A stretch of 15,272 nucleotides of DNA from an uncultured Porphyromonadaceae bacterium (GCA_900540205.1 UQER01000044.1:1-15272); one strand, 5' to 3'; positions 1-6,912 are shown, counted from the first letter of the stretch. Numbers and translations: made by a program. Notes: generated from the letters alone by a model not told the origin.

Positions 1-1
1 G

Positions 2-53
2 ATTGAATTTCAATTATTTCAAAGAACTCTTATGATTTTTTAGTGGACACTAA
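2..53. repeat. Two short palindromes at the left edge
   Basis: This AT-rich stretch has no convincing gene. It contains ATTGAA-T-TTCAAT (2-14), with perfect 6-bp arms, and TTAGTGGACACTAA (40-53), with perfect 6-bp arms around GA. Both lie downstream of the integrase terminator, inside the mobile element. They could be protein-binding or recombination sites, but nothing here proves a function. Confidence 0.4.
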
Positions 54-75
54 TGGGATTTTATTTATAATTATG

Positions 76-123
76 AAAAAACTCCGATGAAAGAAGCTGT
101 ATGAGCATCTTCTTTCACCGGAG
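76..123 (-). terminator. Rho-independent terminator of the integrase gene
   Basis: Read on the minus strand, a 15-bp stem (one arm at 109-123, the other at 82-96, with a single G-U wobble at 118/87) encloses a 12-nt loop and is followed directly by six T (81 to 76). The hairpin begins 22 bp after the integrase stop codon. This is the classic intrinsic terminator form and closes the HTH-integrase transcription unit. Confidence 0.85.
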
Positions 124-144
124 GATTGAACGTCTGTCAGGCGG

Positions 145-1254
145 TTATTTGAGCGAAATACGGTCGGTAGTTATACGCTTGGCAGACGGCAGAAGTTTGG
201 CGTAAATCTGCGTTGTAGTGACGTGGGCATGGTCGAGCAGTTTGCTGACAGTAAAAATGTCAGTCCCGGCTGCGAGCTGCAAGGTGGCAAAAGTATCCCT
301 GAATCGGTGAAAAGTAATTCGCTTGGTGATTCCGGCTGCTTTCAGCCATTCCTTCAGAGGACGTTGCGACATGTGCCGCTGAAAGTCCTTGAACACTTTT
401 CCCGTATCGGGCTCACCGCACAGAGCAAGCATTTCGGGGTTTAGTGGATGGCATGATTCTTTCTTCGTCTTCTGGATGCGGATGAACATGGAAATCCCGC
501 CGTCGGCATCCTGTCGTATATCTTCCCACTTGAGATTGAGGATGTCACTGATGCGCAATCCAGTGAGAATGGAGAACAGCGAAGCGCGTTTTAGTCCGGG
601 CCAACGGCATTCGGTAGCAGCGAGTTTTTTCACTTCTTCGACAGTCAGGAACTCTTTCTTGACTTCCTCATAATCAATCTGATCCAGATAGTCGTTGAGA
701 TTCTCTTTCAGGAGACGTTCCTTGTGAGCCTCTTTCAGCAAGGCACGGAATAGAGAAAAGTAACCTGCCGCCGAGTTGCGGTTCACTTTCTGCTTAGGGT
801 GGCGGATCTGATTCGCTTCAAGAAGGTATGAGCGGAATCTGTTGCAGAAATCAACGGTAATTTCGCCGAAAGTGCAGCTGCCTTTGGTAAACTGACGGAA
901 ATGCAGATATGAGCAATTCCACTTCTGATGTCTGCCTTTGCACTTCCTCTCGAAATAGGCGAGGAAGTCAAGATTCGGTGTCTCACGGTCGAGAAATCCG
1001 AATTCGCTGTTGATGAGTTGTTCCTGACGGCGGCAACGTATCAGCTCGGCTCTGTTGAGGATTGATTCGTTATACTCCTTCTGAAACTGGGTGGTCGGGT
1101 TCTCATAGATATAGAAACCGAGATACTCACGGCGAGTATTCTTGTTGGTTTGAGGATTGCGGACAGCCGGATAGAAATCCAGATAGACAGAAAGCCTTCC
1201 TTTCGTCATCTTGGCTGTGCGCACGTTTACAGATGGGACAGTGTTTTTAATCAT
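145..1254 (-). CDS. Tyrosine recombinase / integrase of a Bacteroidales mobile element
   Basis: This is a site-specific recombinase of the phage-integrase family, 369 aa, expected to integrate and excise the element that carries it. The N-terminal region (about 8-85) looks like the arm-type DNA-binding domain common in Bacteroidales integrases. A SAM-like core-binding domain follows (about 93-195), then the catalytic domain (about 203-360). The catalytic set appears complete: R234 in TGLRISDIL, K262 in the beta-hairpin, H316 and R319 in HRFRD, H342, and the nucleophile Y351 in TTQIYAKL. The usual LGH around the last histidine is LDH here. The gene is co-directional with the upstream HTH gene, 98 bp away, and is followed by a strong terminator. 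Its position next to the mnmE 3' end suggests that end is the target. Family assignment is secure; target and activity are inferred. Confidence 0.93.
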   Translation of the reverse strand: MIKNTVPSVNVRTAKMTKGRLSVYLDFYPAVRNPQTNKNTRREYLGFYIYENPTTQFQKEYNESILNRAELIRCRRQEQLINSEFGFLDRETPNLDFLAYFERKCKGRHQKWNCSYLHFRQFTKGSCTFGEITVDFCNRFRSYLLEANQIRHPKQKVNRNSAAGYFSLFRALLKEAHKERLLKENLNDYLDQIDYEEVKKEFLTVEEVKKLAATECRWPGLKRASLFSILTGLRISDILNLKWEDIRQDADGGISMFIRIQKTKKESCHPLNPEMLALCGEPDTGKVFKDFQRHMSQRPLKEWLKAAGITKRITFHRFRDTFATLQLAAGTDIFTVSKLLDHAHVTTTQIYAKLLPSAKRITTDRISLK

Positions 1255-1306
1255 ATATTCGAGTTATTTGATTTTGAAATTGCTGCAAAACTAATTGGTA
1301 ATCAGA

Positions 1307-1348
1307 CGGTGCACCATTGTAGTGCGGCGCATGGCATAAGATGCACCG
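1307..1348. repeat. Inverted repeat between the HTH gene and the integrase gene
   Basis: CGGTGCA (1307-1313) and TGCACCG (1342-1348) form perfect 7-bp arms. On the inner side CCAT (1314-1317) and ATGG (1331-1334) can add four pairs, leaving a 7-nt bulge. The structure fills most of the 98-bp gap between the HTH stop and the integrase start. The minus-strand copy has no T-run after it, so it is not an ordinary terminator for the HTH gene. An attenuator, operator or recombination site are all possible. Confidence 0.5.
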
Positions 1349-1352
1349 GTTT

Positions 1353-2252
1353 TTATTCTATTTTAGTAGACCCAAGCACTTTGTCGAGGCTTTTGCGCTC
1401 AATATAGACCCGGCTGTCATGATAGATTCGCGGTACGTTATATGTACGGACGTAGTACGAAATCTGGTCTCGGGTCATGCCGTATGCCCCCATAGCTTCC
1501 GGCATTGAGTAATATTCGGCGGCAAGTTCGGGGTTGATGCCCATAGCCGCGTCAATTTCCCGGCGGAAATAATAGACAACATTTCTGACTTTCTGCTTCG
1601 TGATTTTCAGTTCGGAGACCATTCGATATAGGGCATCCTTTTTCATCCCGAATTTGGCACAGACCTCATCGACGGTGTACCATTCCTCTTTGTTGACTTC
1701 ATCCCCAACCGGCTTGCCGAATACTCTGTCGATATGCTTCTTGCTCCAGAGCGTCTTCCCTCGTGAGGTCGTCTTGGGAATATTATGTTTGGAAGCCAGC
1801 TTGTAAAGCCACGCATTGCCGATGCCAAACTTCTCCATCACTTCCTTGGATGTGTAGAACTCAGTGATAGGCTCAGCTGGCTTAACTTCCTTTTTAATGT
1901 ATGGGGAGGAAGATATGAACAACTCATTCAAAACGGCTCTGCTTATAAATGTTCTTCCCGGAAACTGGGCACACGGGATTTTTCCTCTTTCAAGATACCG
2001 ATATAGTGTCCGGGTCGAAACTCCCATCAATCTTGCGCATTGAAATGGGGTTAGAAAAGATAGACTATCTTCATTTCCTCTCGTTTTGACATTGATAGTC
2101 TTTTGGGTATTTGCGACATGTTCATCGCGCTTTCGCTTTTTATAAGCGTGCTCGGCACATCGCTTACTGCAATAGCGAGTCGAGCTTTTGCGGGCTGTGA
2201 ATGATGCTCCGCAAAATTCACAGATTTTTTGAAATTCAATTGTACTGCTCAT
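1353..2252 (-). CDS. Zinc-finger protein with four tandem helix-turn-helix units, element regulator or excisionase-like
   Basis: This is a 299-aa DNA-binding protein, probably controlling or directing recombination of the mobile element. The N-terminus carries a Cys4 zinc finger (C11, C14, C28, C32), followed by a basic stretch (KKRKR). Four excisionase/MerR-like helix-turn-helix units of about 48 residues follow, at about 65-113, 131-178, 190-236 and 246-294. Each has the pattern of an aromatic or leucine start, a helix with V/A and G, a recognition helix with Y or L, and a short wing ending in a hydrophobic helix. The first unit (FLTPFQCARLMGVSTRTLYR) is the most canonical. The gene lies directly upstream of the integrase on the same strand, probably in one operon. 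Two 15-bp near-repeats lie 33-67 bp upstream of its start. I do not recognise a specific named homologue; the regulator or recombination-directionality role is inferred from context. Confidence 0.85.
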   Translation of the reverse strand: MSSTIEFQKICEFCGASFTARKSSTRYCSKRCAEHAYKKRKRDEHVANTQKTINVKTRGNEDSLSFLTPFQCARLMGVSTRTLYRYLERGKIPCAQFPGRTFISRAVLNELFISSSPYIKKEVKPAEPITEFYTSKEVMEKFGIGNAWLYKLASKHNIPKTTSRGKTLWSKKHIDRVFGKPVGDEVNKEEWYTVDEVCAKFGMKKDALYRMVSELKITKQKVRNVVYYFRREIDAAMGINPELAAEYYSMPEAMGAYGMTRDQISYYVRTYNVPRIYHDSRVYIERKSLDKVLGSTKIE

Positions 2253-2284
2253 ATTCTCATTTTTGAGTTATTTCTGTTAAAAGT

Positions 2285-2319
2285 GTGTCATTGTGTGACG
2301 CCAAGTGTCATTGCGCGAC
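2285..2319 (-). promoter_or_regulatory. Tandem 15-bp repeats upstream of the HTH gene, candidate operator
   Basis: GTGTCATTGTGTGAC (2285-2299) and GTGTCATTGCGCGAC (2305-2319) match at 13 of 15 positions and are spaced exactly 20 bp apart, about two helical turns. Each unit also has small inverted arms (GTCA/TGAC or TGTC/GACA). They sit 33-67 bp upstream of the HTH start codon, where an autoregulator would bind. I see no clear -33/-7 promoter pair around them. Confidence 0.5.
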
Positions 2320-2428
2320 ATAATCGTCCACACCTCGGGAAAATGAGCCGACGTACAAATGCGAAAGCGAAAAAAGATACACAAACGGCTAAAAAAGCCA
2401 CTGAAATGCCCAATACGGCGAAAAAAAA

Positions 2429-2451
2429 TAACGCCCTGTTTTTGGGCGTTA
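2429..2451 (-). terminator. Rho-independent terminator downstream of mnmE
   Basis: On the minus strand, TAACGCCC (2451-2444) pairs perfectly with GGGCGTTA (2436-2429) across a 7-nt loop and is followed by eight T (2428-2421). It starts 42 bp after the mnmE stop codon and would end the lipoprotein-nuclease-mnmE transcript. Whether it belongs to the chromosome or came with the mobile element depends on where the junction lies. Confidence 0.9.
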
Positions 2452-2492
2452 CTTGTCATTGTTAGTATTTTAACTGCTTTATAGCCAAATAG

Positions 2493-2510
2493 TTACTTGC
2501 CGATGCAGAA
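2493..2510 (-). other. mnmE 3' end, candidate integration site (attB-like)
   Basis: The last 18 bp of mnmE encode the invariant C-terminal residues (FCIGK and stop) and are therefore strongly conserved. The 3' end of trmE/mnmE is the known insertion site of Salmonella genomic island 1 and related elements. Here an integrase and its HTH partner lie immediately beyond it, so the same target is plausible. No second copy exists within this window, so the direct repeat expected at the far end could not be seen. Confidence 0.45.
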
Positions 2511-3971
2511 GCGGGAGAAGATGGTGGCGAGGATGTCGGGGGTGGTGATGACGCCGGTGATGGAGGATAGGTGGTGGAGAGTTTCGCGGACGTCCTGGGC
2601 CACGAGGTCGCCCGAAAGGTTGGCGCGCAGGCCGCCGATCACGCGCTGCAGGGATGCGGACGCCGCAAGCAAGGCCTGATAGTGGCGTGCGTTGGTGACA
2701 ATGACGGTCTGGTCGTCGTTGAGCAGGGCTTGTGTAAAGACGCCGCCGTTGGACGCTGGTGCTGTCTGCCCATTTTTTTTGCGCACGTTGATGCTGGGCG
2801 TGGGGGAGAAGAGGGAGGGGAGGAGAGTGCGGAGGGCGGGGACGCCGGGTTGGGTGGCTGCGGAGATGGCCACGAGGGTGCTGATGGGGGCGATGGCCGT
2901 CAGGGTGCTGTCGATGAGCGATTGCAGTTGCTCTTCATTGCCGATGAGGTCGGTTTTGTTGAGCACAGCCACGGCACGGGCATCGTCGGGGAGCTCGCGG
3001 ACTATGGTGGCTGCGATGGTGCCCAGTTCTTCGGGTTTTTCGGCTGCCCACCGGGCGTCGATTACCCACAGTACGATTCTGGCCCGGCGTATGGCGGCCA
3101 TGGAGCGTTCGATACCGAGGTTTTCAATGGTGTCGGATGTGCGGCGCAGTCCGGCGGTGTCGATAAAGCGGAATGTTATTCCTCCCAGGTCGGCAGTGTC
3201 CTCGATGGTGTCGCGTGTGGTGCCGGGAATGTCGCTGACAATGGCGCGGTCATCACCGATGAGCTGGTTGAGCACCGACGATTTGCCGGCGTTGGGCGCT
3301 CCCACGATGGCGGTGGGCACCCCGCGGCGGATGGCATCGCCTGTGGCGAACGATGCCGCGAGCGAATCTACTGTCCTGAGCGTTGTTTCGGCGATGTCGA
3401 GTAGTTTGCGACGGTCGGCAAACTCCACATCCTCTTCCGAGAAATCAAGTTCCAGCTCGAGCAGCGATGCCAGTTCGAGCATACTGTCGTGCAGCGTGCC
3501 GAGCTGCGCCGAAAATTGTCCGCGCATCTGCTGCTGTGCCAGCCGGTTCGATGCGCGCGAGGTGGCGGCAATCACGTCGGCCACGGCTTCTGCCTCGGTC
3601 AGGTCGAGCTTGCCGTTGGCAAACGCCCGGCGTGTGAACTCGCCCGGTTCGGCCAGTTGGCAGCCGTTGCGTATCAGCATGTTCACAAGCTCGTTCTGAA
3701 TCCATTGCGACCCGTGCACCGACAGCTCCACCACATCCTCGCCTGTAAACGAGGCCGGCGCGCGGAACACTGTAGCTACGGCTTCGTCAAGCCGTTCGCC
3801 GTTGGCGGGGTCTACCAGGACGCCCAGGTGTGCGGTGTGCGATGGCGTCTGCTCAAGGTTTTTCCCCTTCCATATGCGGTTTGCTATGCTGATTGCCTCA
3901 TCACCGCTCACGCGGATTACGGCTATTCCTCCGATGCCATGCGGAGTTGATATGGCGCAGATTGTCGACAT
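2493..3971 (-). CDS. mnmE: tRNA uridine-5-carboxymethylaminomethyl(34) synthesis GTPase MnmE
   Basis: MnmE works with MnmG to install the carboxymethylaminomethyl group at C5 of wobble uridine 34 in certain tRNAs, using a methylene-tetrahydrofolate carbon and GTP hydrolysis. The 492-aa protein has the N-terminal folate-binding domain (about 1-120), a helical domain, and an inserted G domain. The G motifs are G1 GAPNAGKSS (224-232), G2 TTRD (251-254), G3 DTAG (271-274) and G4 NKTD (338-341). It ends with the essential C-terminal CIGK (489-492). It is longer than the usual 450-465 aa; an extra low-complexity segment (about 387-411, including KKNGQTAPASNGG) sits between the G domain and the C-terminal helical part. 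It is the last gene of a minus-strand run, 68 bp after the nuclease, and its 3' end borders the mobile element. The gene appears intact. Confidence 0.98.
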   Translation of the reverse strand: MSTICAISTPHGIGGIAVIRVSGDEAISIANRIWKGKNLEQTPSHTAHLGVLVDPANGERLDEAVATVFRAPASFTGEDVVELSVHGSQWIQNELVNMLIRNGCQLAEPGEFTRRAFANGKLDLTEAEAVADVIAATSRASNRLAQQQMRGQFSAQLGTLHDSMLELASLLELELDFSEEDVEFADRRKLLDIAETTLRTVDSLAASFATGDAIRRGVPTAIVGAPNAGKSSVLNQLIGDDRAIVSDIPGTTRDTIEDTADLGGITFRFIDTAGLRRTSDTIENLGIERSMAAIRRARIVLWVIDARWAAEKPEELGTIAATIVRELPDDARAVAVLNKTDLIGNEEQLQSLIDSTLTAIAPISTLVAISAATQPGVPALRTLLPSLFSPTPSINVRKKNGQTAPASNGGVFTQALLNDDQTVIVTNARHYQALLAASASLQRVIGGLRANLSGDLVAQDVRETLHHLSSITGVITTPDILATIFSRFCIGK

Positions 3972-4039
3972 GTCTGTTTCTCGAAAAATCTTATGATGTA
4001 ATTATATGGTGCTATATGGCCTTTAAATTAGTGGCACTC

Positions 4040-4933
4040 TCAGCGTCGTTTCACGCGGCTCCAGCGGTTGAAGTTGCATTGTGCCTCAACGGCAGCTTCT
4101 GTATCCGGAGGCAGCTGGGTGAAAAAGTTGTGGCCTGTTGCAGCTTCCACCGAATCCACGCTGACAGCGTGCGTCTGCATGCCCCCGGGCACACGTCCGT
4201 TCGGCAGTATGAACCCGATTGCCGTGGGTGGATCGGTGTAGGGCGAGAGCACCACCTTGAAGAATCGTCGCGGCACGGCCACGCCTGTCTGGCCGATGCG
4301 TTGCACGGCTTCACCCGGTTCGAATATCGGGCCGCACACAATGATGACGGCACTGTCGGCCACCGCCTTCTGGCGGCACTTCTCTTCAATGCGGTTCCAT
4401 GTGCCGCGGTTCAGTTCGCCGGCCTGCGGGCAGATGTTGGTCATGTAGAATGATTCCTGCATGGCCTGAGAGCTCCATTTCATGTCGCCGGCAGGCGCCA
4501 TATGTCCGCGGTCGAAGCCGGAGTTTGTGTAATCCGACGGGTATGCCGTGGCCTCCACCTCCGGATCGGGAGCGAACTGGGCTTCCTTTCGGGTCTGGCT
4601 GCCTGAGGTCTCGGAGGCGAGAAGTTCCCAGGACACCCAGTTGGGCTGATGTGTCTGCGGGTTGAACGATATGGTCATCCCCTCACGTTCCAGAATCTCT
4701 TCCGGCAGTGCCGGGTTTGTCACAACGTTAAGCAGGCTCCCGTCAGGATGGGTTGCTGTATCATGGGTGGCGGGGCGTGCGGATGCCACAAGCCACACCA
4801 CCACGGCCAATACGGCCAGACCAAGCAGGACAGCCACCCGCTGGGGTTGCGGGGCTTTGGATGCGGAAGCCGCACGCTTCCGTCTTTGCGGCTGGCGTGC
4901 GGCTCTGCGTTTAGGTGGAGTTGTACGGGTCAT
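4040..4933 (-). CDS. Membrane-anchored DNA/RNA non-specific endonuclease (Serratia nuclease/NUC1 family)
   Basis: This 297-aa protein is predicted to cleave DNA and RNA without sequence specificity, using a beta-beta-alpha-metal active site. A very basic N-terminus (about 1-30, rich in R and K) precedes one hydrophobic segment (about 33-50). This predicts an N-in, type II anchor with the catalytic domain outside the cytoplasm. The signature DRGHMAPA (141-148) supplies the general-base H144. Further on, N175 and E183 in LNRGTWNRIE fit the metal-binding and catalytic residues of the family. There is no nearby immunity gene, which argues against a toxin. Roles in nucleic-acid scavenging or periplasmic clearance are plausible but unproven. 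The gene sits 42 bp after the lipoprotein gene and 68 bp before mnmE, all on the minus strand. Confidence 0.93.
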   Translation of the reverse strand: MTRTTPPKRRAARQPQRRKRAASASKAPQPQRVAVLLGLAVLAVVVWLVASARPATHDTATHPDGSLLNVVTNPALPEEILEREGMTISFNPQTHQPNWVSWELLASETSGSQTRKEAQFAPDPEVEATAYPSDYTNSGFDRGHMAPAGDMKWSSQAMQESFYMTNICPQAGELNRGTWNRIEEKCRQKAVADSAVIIVCGPIFEPGEAVQRIGQTGVAVPRRFFKVVLSPYTDPPTAIGFILPNGRVPGGMQTHAVSVDSVEAATGHNFFTQLPPDTEAAVEAQCNFNRWSRVKRR

Positions 4934-4975
4934 TTACAAATATCCGTGTGTGTTTGTACGGCTCTCTCCGGGAAA

Positions 4976-6661
4976 TCAGAGGATGGCCGAAGTGTTGAAG
5001 TTGCGGAACTCGAGGTCCTTTGCAGCCTTTGCAGCAAGCGACGGATCAAGTTTCACGGCCTGACGCAGGTTGTTGTTTACCATCGTGTCGTTGTTGGTGC
5101 GTGCGCCCAGAACCGCGGTCAGGTAATATGTCATTGCGTTGGGGGCGCTCACCGATGCGAGGGTCGATTTTGCTTTGCTGTAGTCCTTGGCAAGAATCTG
5201 GGCCAGGGCGGCATTGTTGGTCTTGGCGTTGCCGAAGGCCTTTACGGCTGCCGAAGCGTCGCCGGTCATCAGGTAATATGTGCCCATGGCGTCGTTCAGC
5301 TCATCCAGACCGGCGGCTGCGCCGAACTTCTGGTTGGCCTGACGGTAGTCCTTGTTGAGGAGCGAGATAAGGCCGAGGTTCATCTGGGGCTCTGCAGCGT
5401 TGGGGGCCAAACGGCTTGCGCGTGCGAAATTCGATTTGGCAGCCTCGATGTCGCCGGCAACATATTGGGTGAGACCCAGGTCGTTGAACGTGCGGTAGTC
5501 GTTGGGATAGATCTGTGTGGCTGTCTCGTAGAGTTTCATCTTCTCGCCGTTATCGTCGGTGAGGGTGGCGGCATAAAGCAGCTCATCCACATTGAGTGCG
5601 CGCGGATTGCTCTGTGCCAGGTCCATGATCTCCTTGTCGCTCTTGCCGATCACGTTTATTGAGGCTGTGATGCGGCTCTTGCGGAGCTGGGGCAGAATCT
5701 GGTCGGCCAGCTGGTCGAAAATGCTCGAAAGGTTGCGGATCTCCTTTTCGCGCTGCTCGGGGTCCTTGTACATCGACAGTACGCTCAGGATAAGCTCCTT
5801 GTCCTGGATGTTGCTCTTTGATACAAGGTTCTGGAATCCTTCCCAGTCCTCGGGGGTGAAGTTGGCGGTGAGCTCGCCGAACTCAGTGATTTTGTCCTTC
5901 TTGAGCTTGTTGGTCAGGTAAGCCTGGGTGTTCTTCTCGCGGCTTTCGGCCAGACGGGTGTTGAGGTCGAGCGAACCCTCGGGCGATGCATACGACGAGA
6001 TGTTGATCTCCTCGATCTCGCGGTTGGGAGCGGCGTTTGCATCCAGGAGCTCCTGATTGAAGGCAAGCATCTGCTCCGACTTCAGCTGGCCGTCGCGGAT
6101 GTTGGCCTGATTGATAAGGAAGTGAATGTCGGCGTTATACTTCTCGTTGATGATGCGCTGGAACTTGTCGTGGGCCATGGCCGGTGTCACGGTCGATGCA
6201 TCGGCCAGCGCCGATGTGGCCACCACGCCGTCGGCCACCTTCACGCGCGGAAGCACATACTGCTTGTTGCCCTGACGCACATCGAAAGCCAGCTCAAGCT
6301 CGCTCTTCATCATGTCGGGGTTGTAGTTGTACATCACGGGGATGGTCACGGTTCCACCGTTCTCATAGCTGATCACGGGATTGTTGCCGCGTACTTTCTC
6401 TCCCTGGAACGAATAGGGCTGCGATGCCTCTTCACGTCCCTCGAAGCAGAGATAGGGGGTCACTGTCACCTGGGCGTTCTTCACAAAGAACTTGGCCGGT
6501 ACGCGGGCAGTGATGGTTGCCGGCACCTTGTCGCCCACGGTTTCGAGCGGATTGGGGTTGACCGAGAAATAGTCGGCCTGAAACTGATTGAGTTTTTTAC
6601 TGCAACCTGTCAGCATCAGTGTGCCTGCGGCTGCGAGCATGAATAAGTGCTTGCTGTTCAT
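4976..6661 (-). CDS. Outer-membrane lipoprotein with an OmpA-like domain and TPR repeats
   Basis: This 561-aa lipoprotein has a signal peptide with lipobox LTGC (lipidated C20). The sequence after Cys is SKKL, not an acidic surface-export signal, so a periplasm-facing location is likely. The segment at about 24-145 is beta-rich and of unknown family. The segment at about 175-345 resembles an OmpA-like peptidoglycan-binding domain interrupted by helical insertions; its clearest part is INISSYASPEGSLDLN (219-234) followed by an R-rich helix. The segment at about 355-545 shows TPR-like helical repeats (for example YPNDYRTFNDLGLTQYVAG, 385-403). This combination suggests an envelope scaffold linking peptidoglycan and protein partners. 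It is the first gene of the minus-strand run and is divergent from the PUL. Function is inferred only from domains; I do not recognise a characterised homologue. Confidence 0.85.
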   Translation of the reverse strand: MNSKHLFMLAAAGTLMLTGCSKKLNQFQADYFSVNPNPLETVGDKVPATITARVPAKFFVKNAQVTVTPYLCFEGREEASQPYSFQGEKVRGNNPVISYENGGTVTIPVMYNYNPDMMKSELELAFDVRQGNKQYVLPRVKVADGVVATSALADASTVTPAMAHDKFQRIINEKYNADIHFLINQANIRDGQLKSEQMLAFNQELLDANAAPNREIEEINISSYASPEGSLDLNTRLAESREKNTQAYLTNKLKKDKITEFGELTANFTPEDWEGFQNLVSKSNIQDKELILSVLSMYKDPEQREKEIRNLSSIFDQLADQILPQLRKSRITASINVIGKSDKEIMDLAQSNPRALNVDELLYAATLTDDNGEKMKLYETATQIYPNDYRTFNDLGLTQYVAGDIEAAKSNFARASRLAPNAAEPQMNLGLISLLNKDYRQANQKFGAAAGLDELNDAMGTYYLMTGDASAAVKAFGNAKTNNAALAQILAKDYSKAKSTLASVSAPNAMTYYLTAVLGARTNNDTMVNNNLRQAVKLDPSLAAKAAKDLEFRNFNTSAIL

Positions 6662-6740
6662 GACTGGGATTATGGTGATGTTTTTTACGTTTCGTTTCCA
6701 TCGCTGTGGACAAAGACGGATGTCTCCGTCTCCTGTCTGG

Positions 6741-6748
6741 CAAAATTA
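6741..6748 (-). promoter_or_regulatory. Candidate -7 box for the OmpA/TPR lipoprotein gene
   Basis: On the minus strand the sequence is TAATTTTG, a perfect match to the Bacteroidota -7 consensus TAnnTTTG. It lies about 80 bp upstream of the start codon at 6661. No TTG is present 19-21 bp further upstream, so only half of the promoter is supported. Confidence 0.45.
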
Positions 6749-6773
6749 GTGAAAAAAAGCTATTAATCGCCTA

Positions 6774-6803
6774 TGTCGCACGCTTTTTTTGTGATTTGCG
6801 ACA
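6774..6803. promoter_or_regulatory. Perfect inverted repeat, candidate operator
   Basis: TGTCGCA (6774-6780) and TGCGACA (6797-6803) form perfect 7-bp arms with a 16-nt spacer; the arm centres are 23 bp apart, about two helical turns. The repeat lies just upstream of the lipoprotein -7 box, overlapping where a -33 element or activator site would be. It is about 80 bp from the PUL promoter. A dimeric regulator site is likely; which gene it controls is open. Confidence 0.5.
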
Positions 6804-6880
6804 AATGTAGTCGCTGCTGCACAGGGGAGTTGCCGGCTCCGACCTGTTAATGTAAAAAAGAGTTAATAAAACCCAATAAC

Positions 6881-6912
6881 TTGATATTTTAGCATGCTTT
6901 TACATATATTTG
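6881..6912 (+). promoter_or_regulatory. Bacteroidota-type promoter of the PUL operon
   Basis: TTG (6881-6883) is followed, after 21 bp, by TATATTTG (6905-6912). This matches the -33 TTG and -7 TAnnTTTG arrangement used by the primary sigma factor of Bacteroidota. Transcription would start near 6919, leaving an untranslated leader of about 220 nt before the first gene at 7139. Confidence 0.7.

Noticed and set aside
2387..2399. GGCT-A5-AGCC mini hairpin
   Set aside because: A 4-bp stem with an A-loop is too weak to support a function.
2229..2465. Small plus-strand frame of 78 codons (Lys-rich) between the HTH gene and mnmE
   Set aside because: It overlaps the HTH gene start and runs through the mnmE terminator hairpin; its Lys-rich part arises from A-runs, including the terminator T-tract complement.
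2692..3699. Long plus-strand open frames opposite mnmE
   Set aside because: They are antisense shadows of mnmE, made by its GC-rich codons; the products are Ser/Arg-rich with no recognisable domain.
3990..4020. Direct ATATGG repeats between the nuclease and mnmE genes
   Set aside because: Two 6-bp AT-rich copies can occur by chance, and no promoter consensus is nearby.
4934..4975. Near-match to a -7 box (GATATTTG, minus strand) before the nuclease
   Set aside because: It lies only a few bases from the start codon and lacks the first T of the consensus, so it cannot serve as this gene's promoter.
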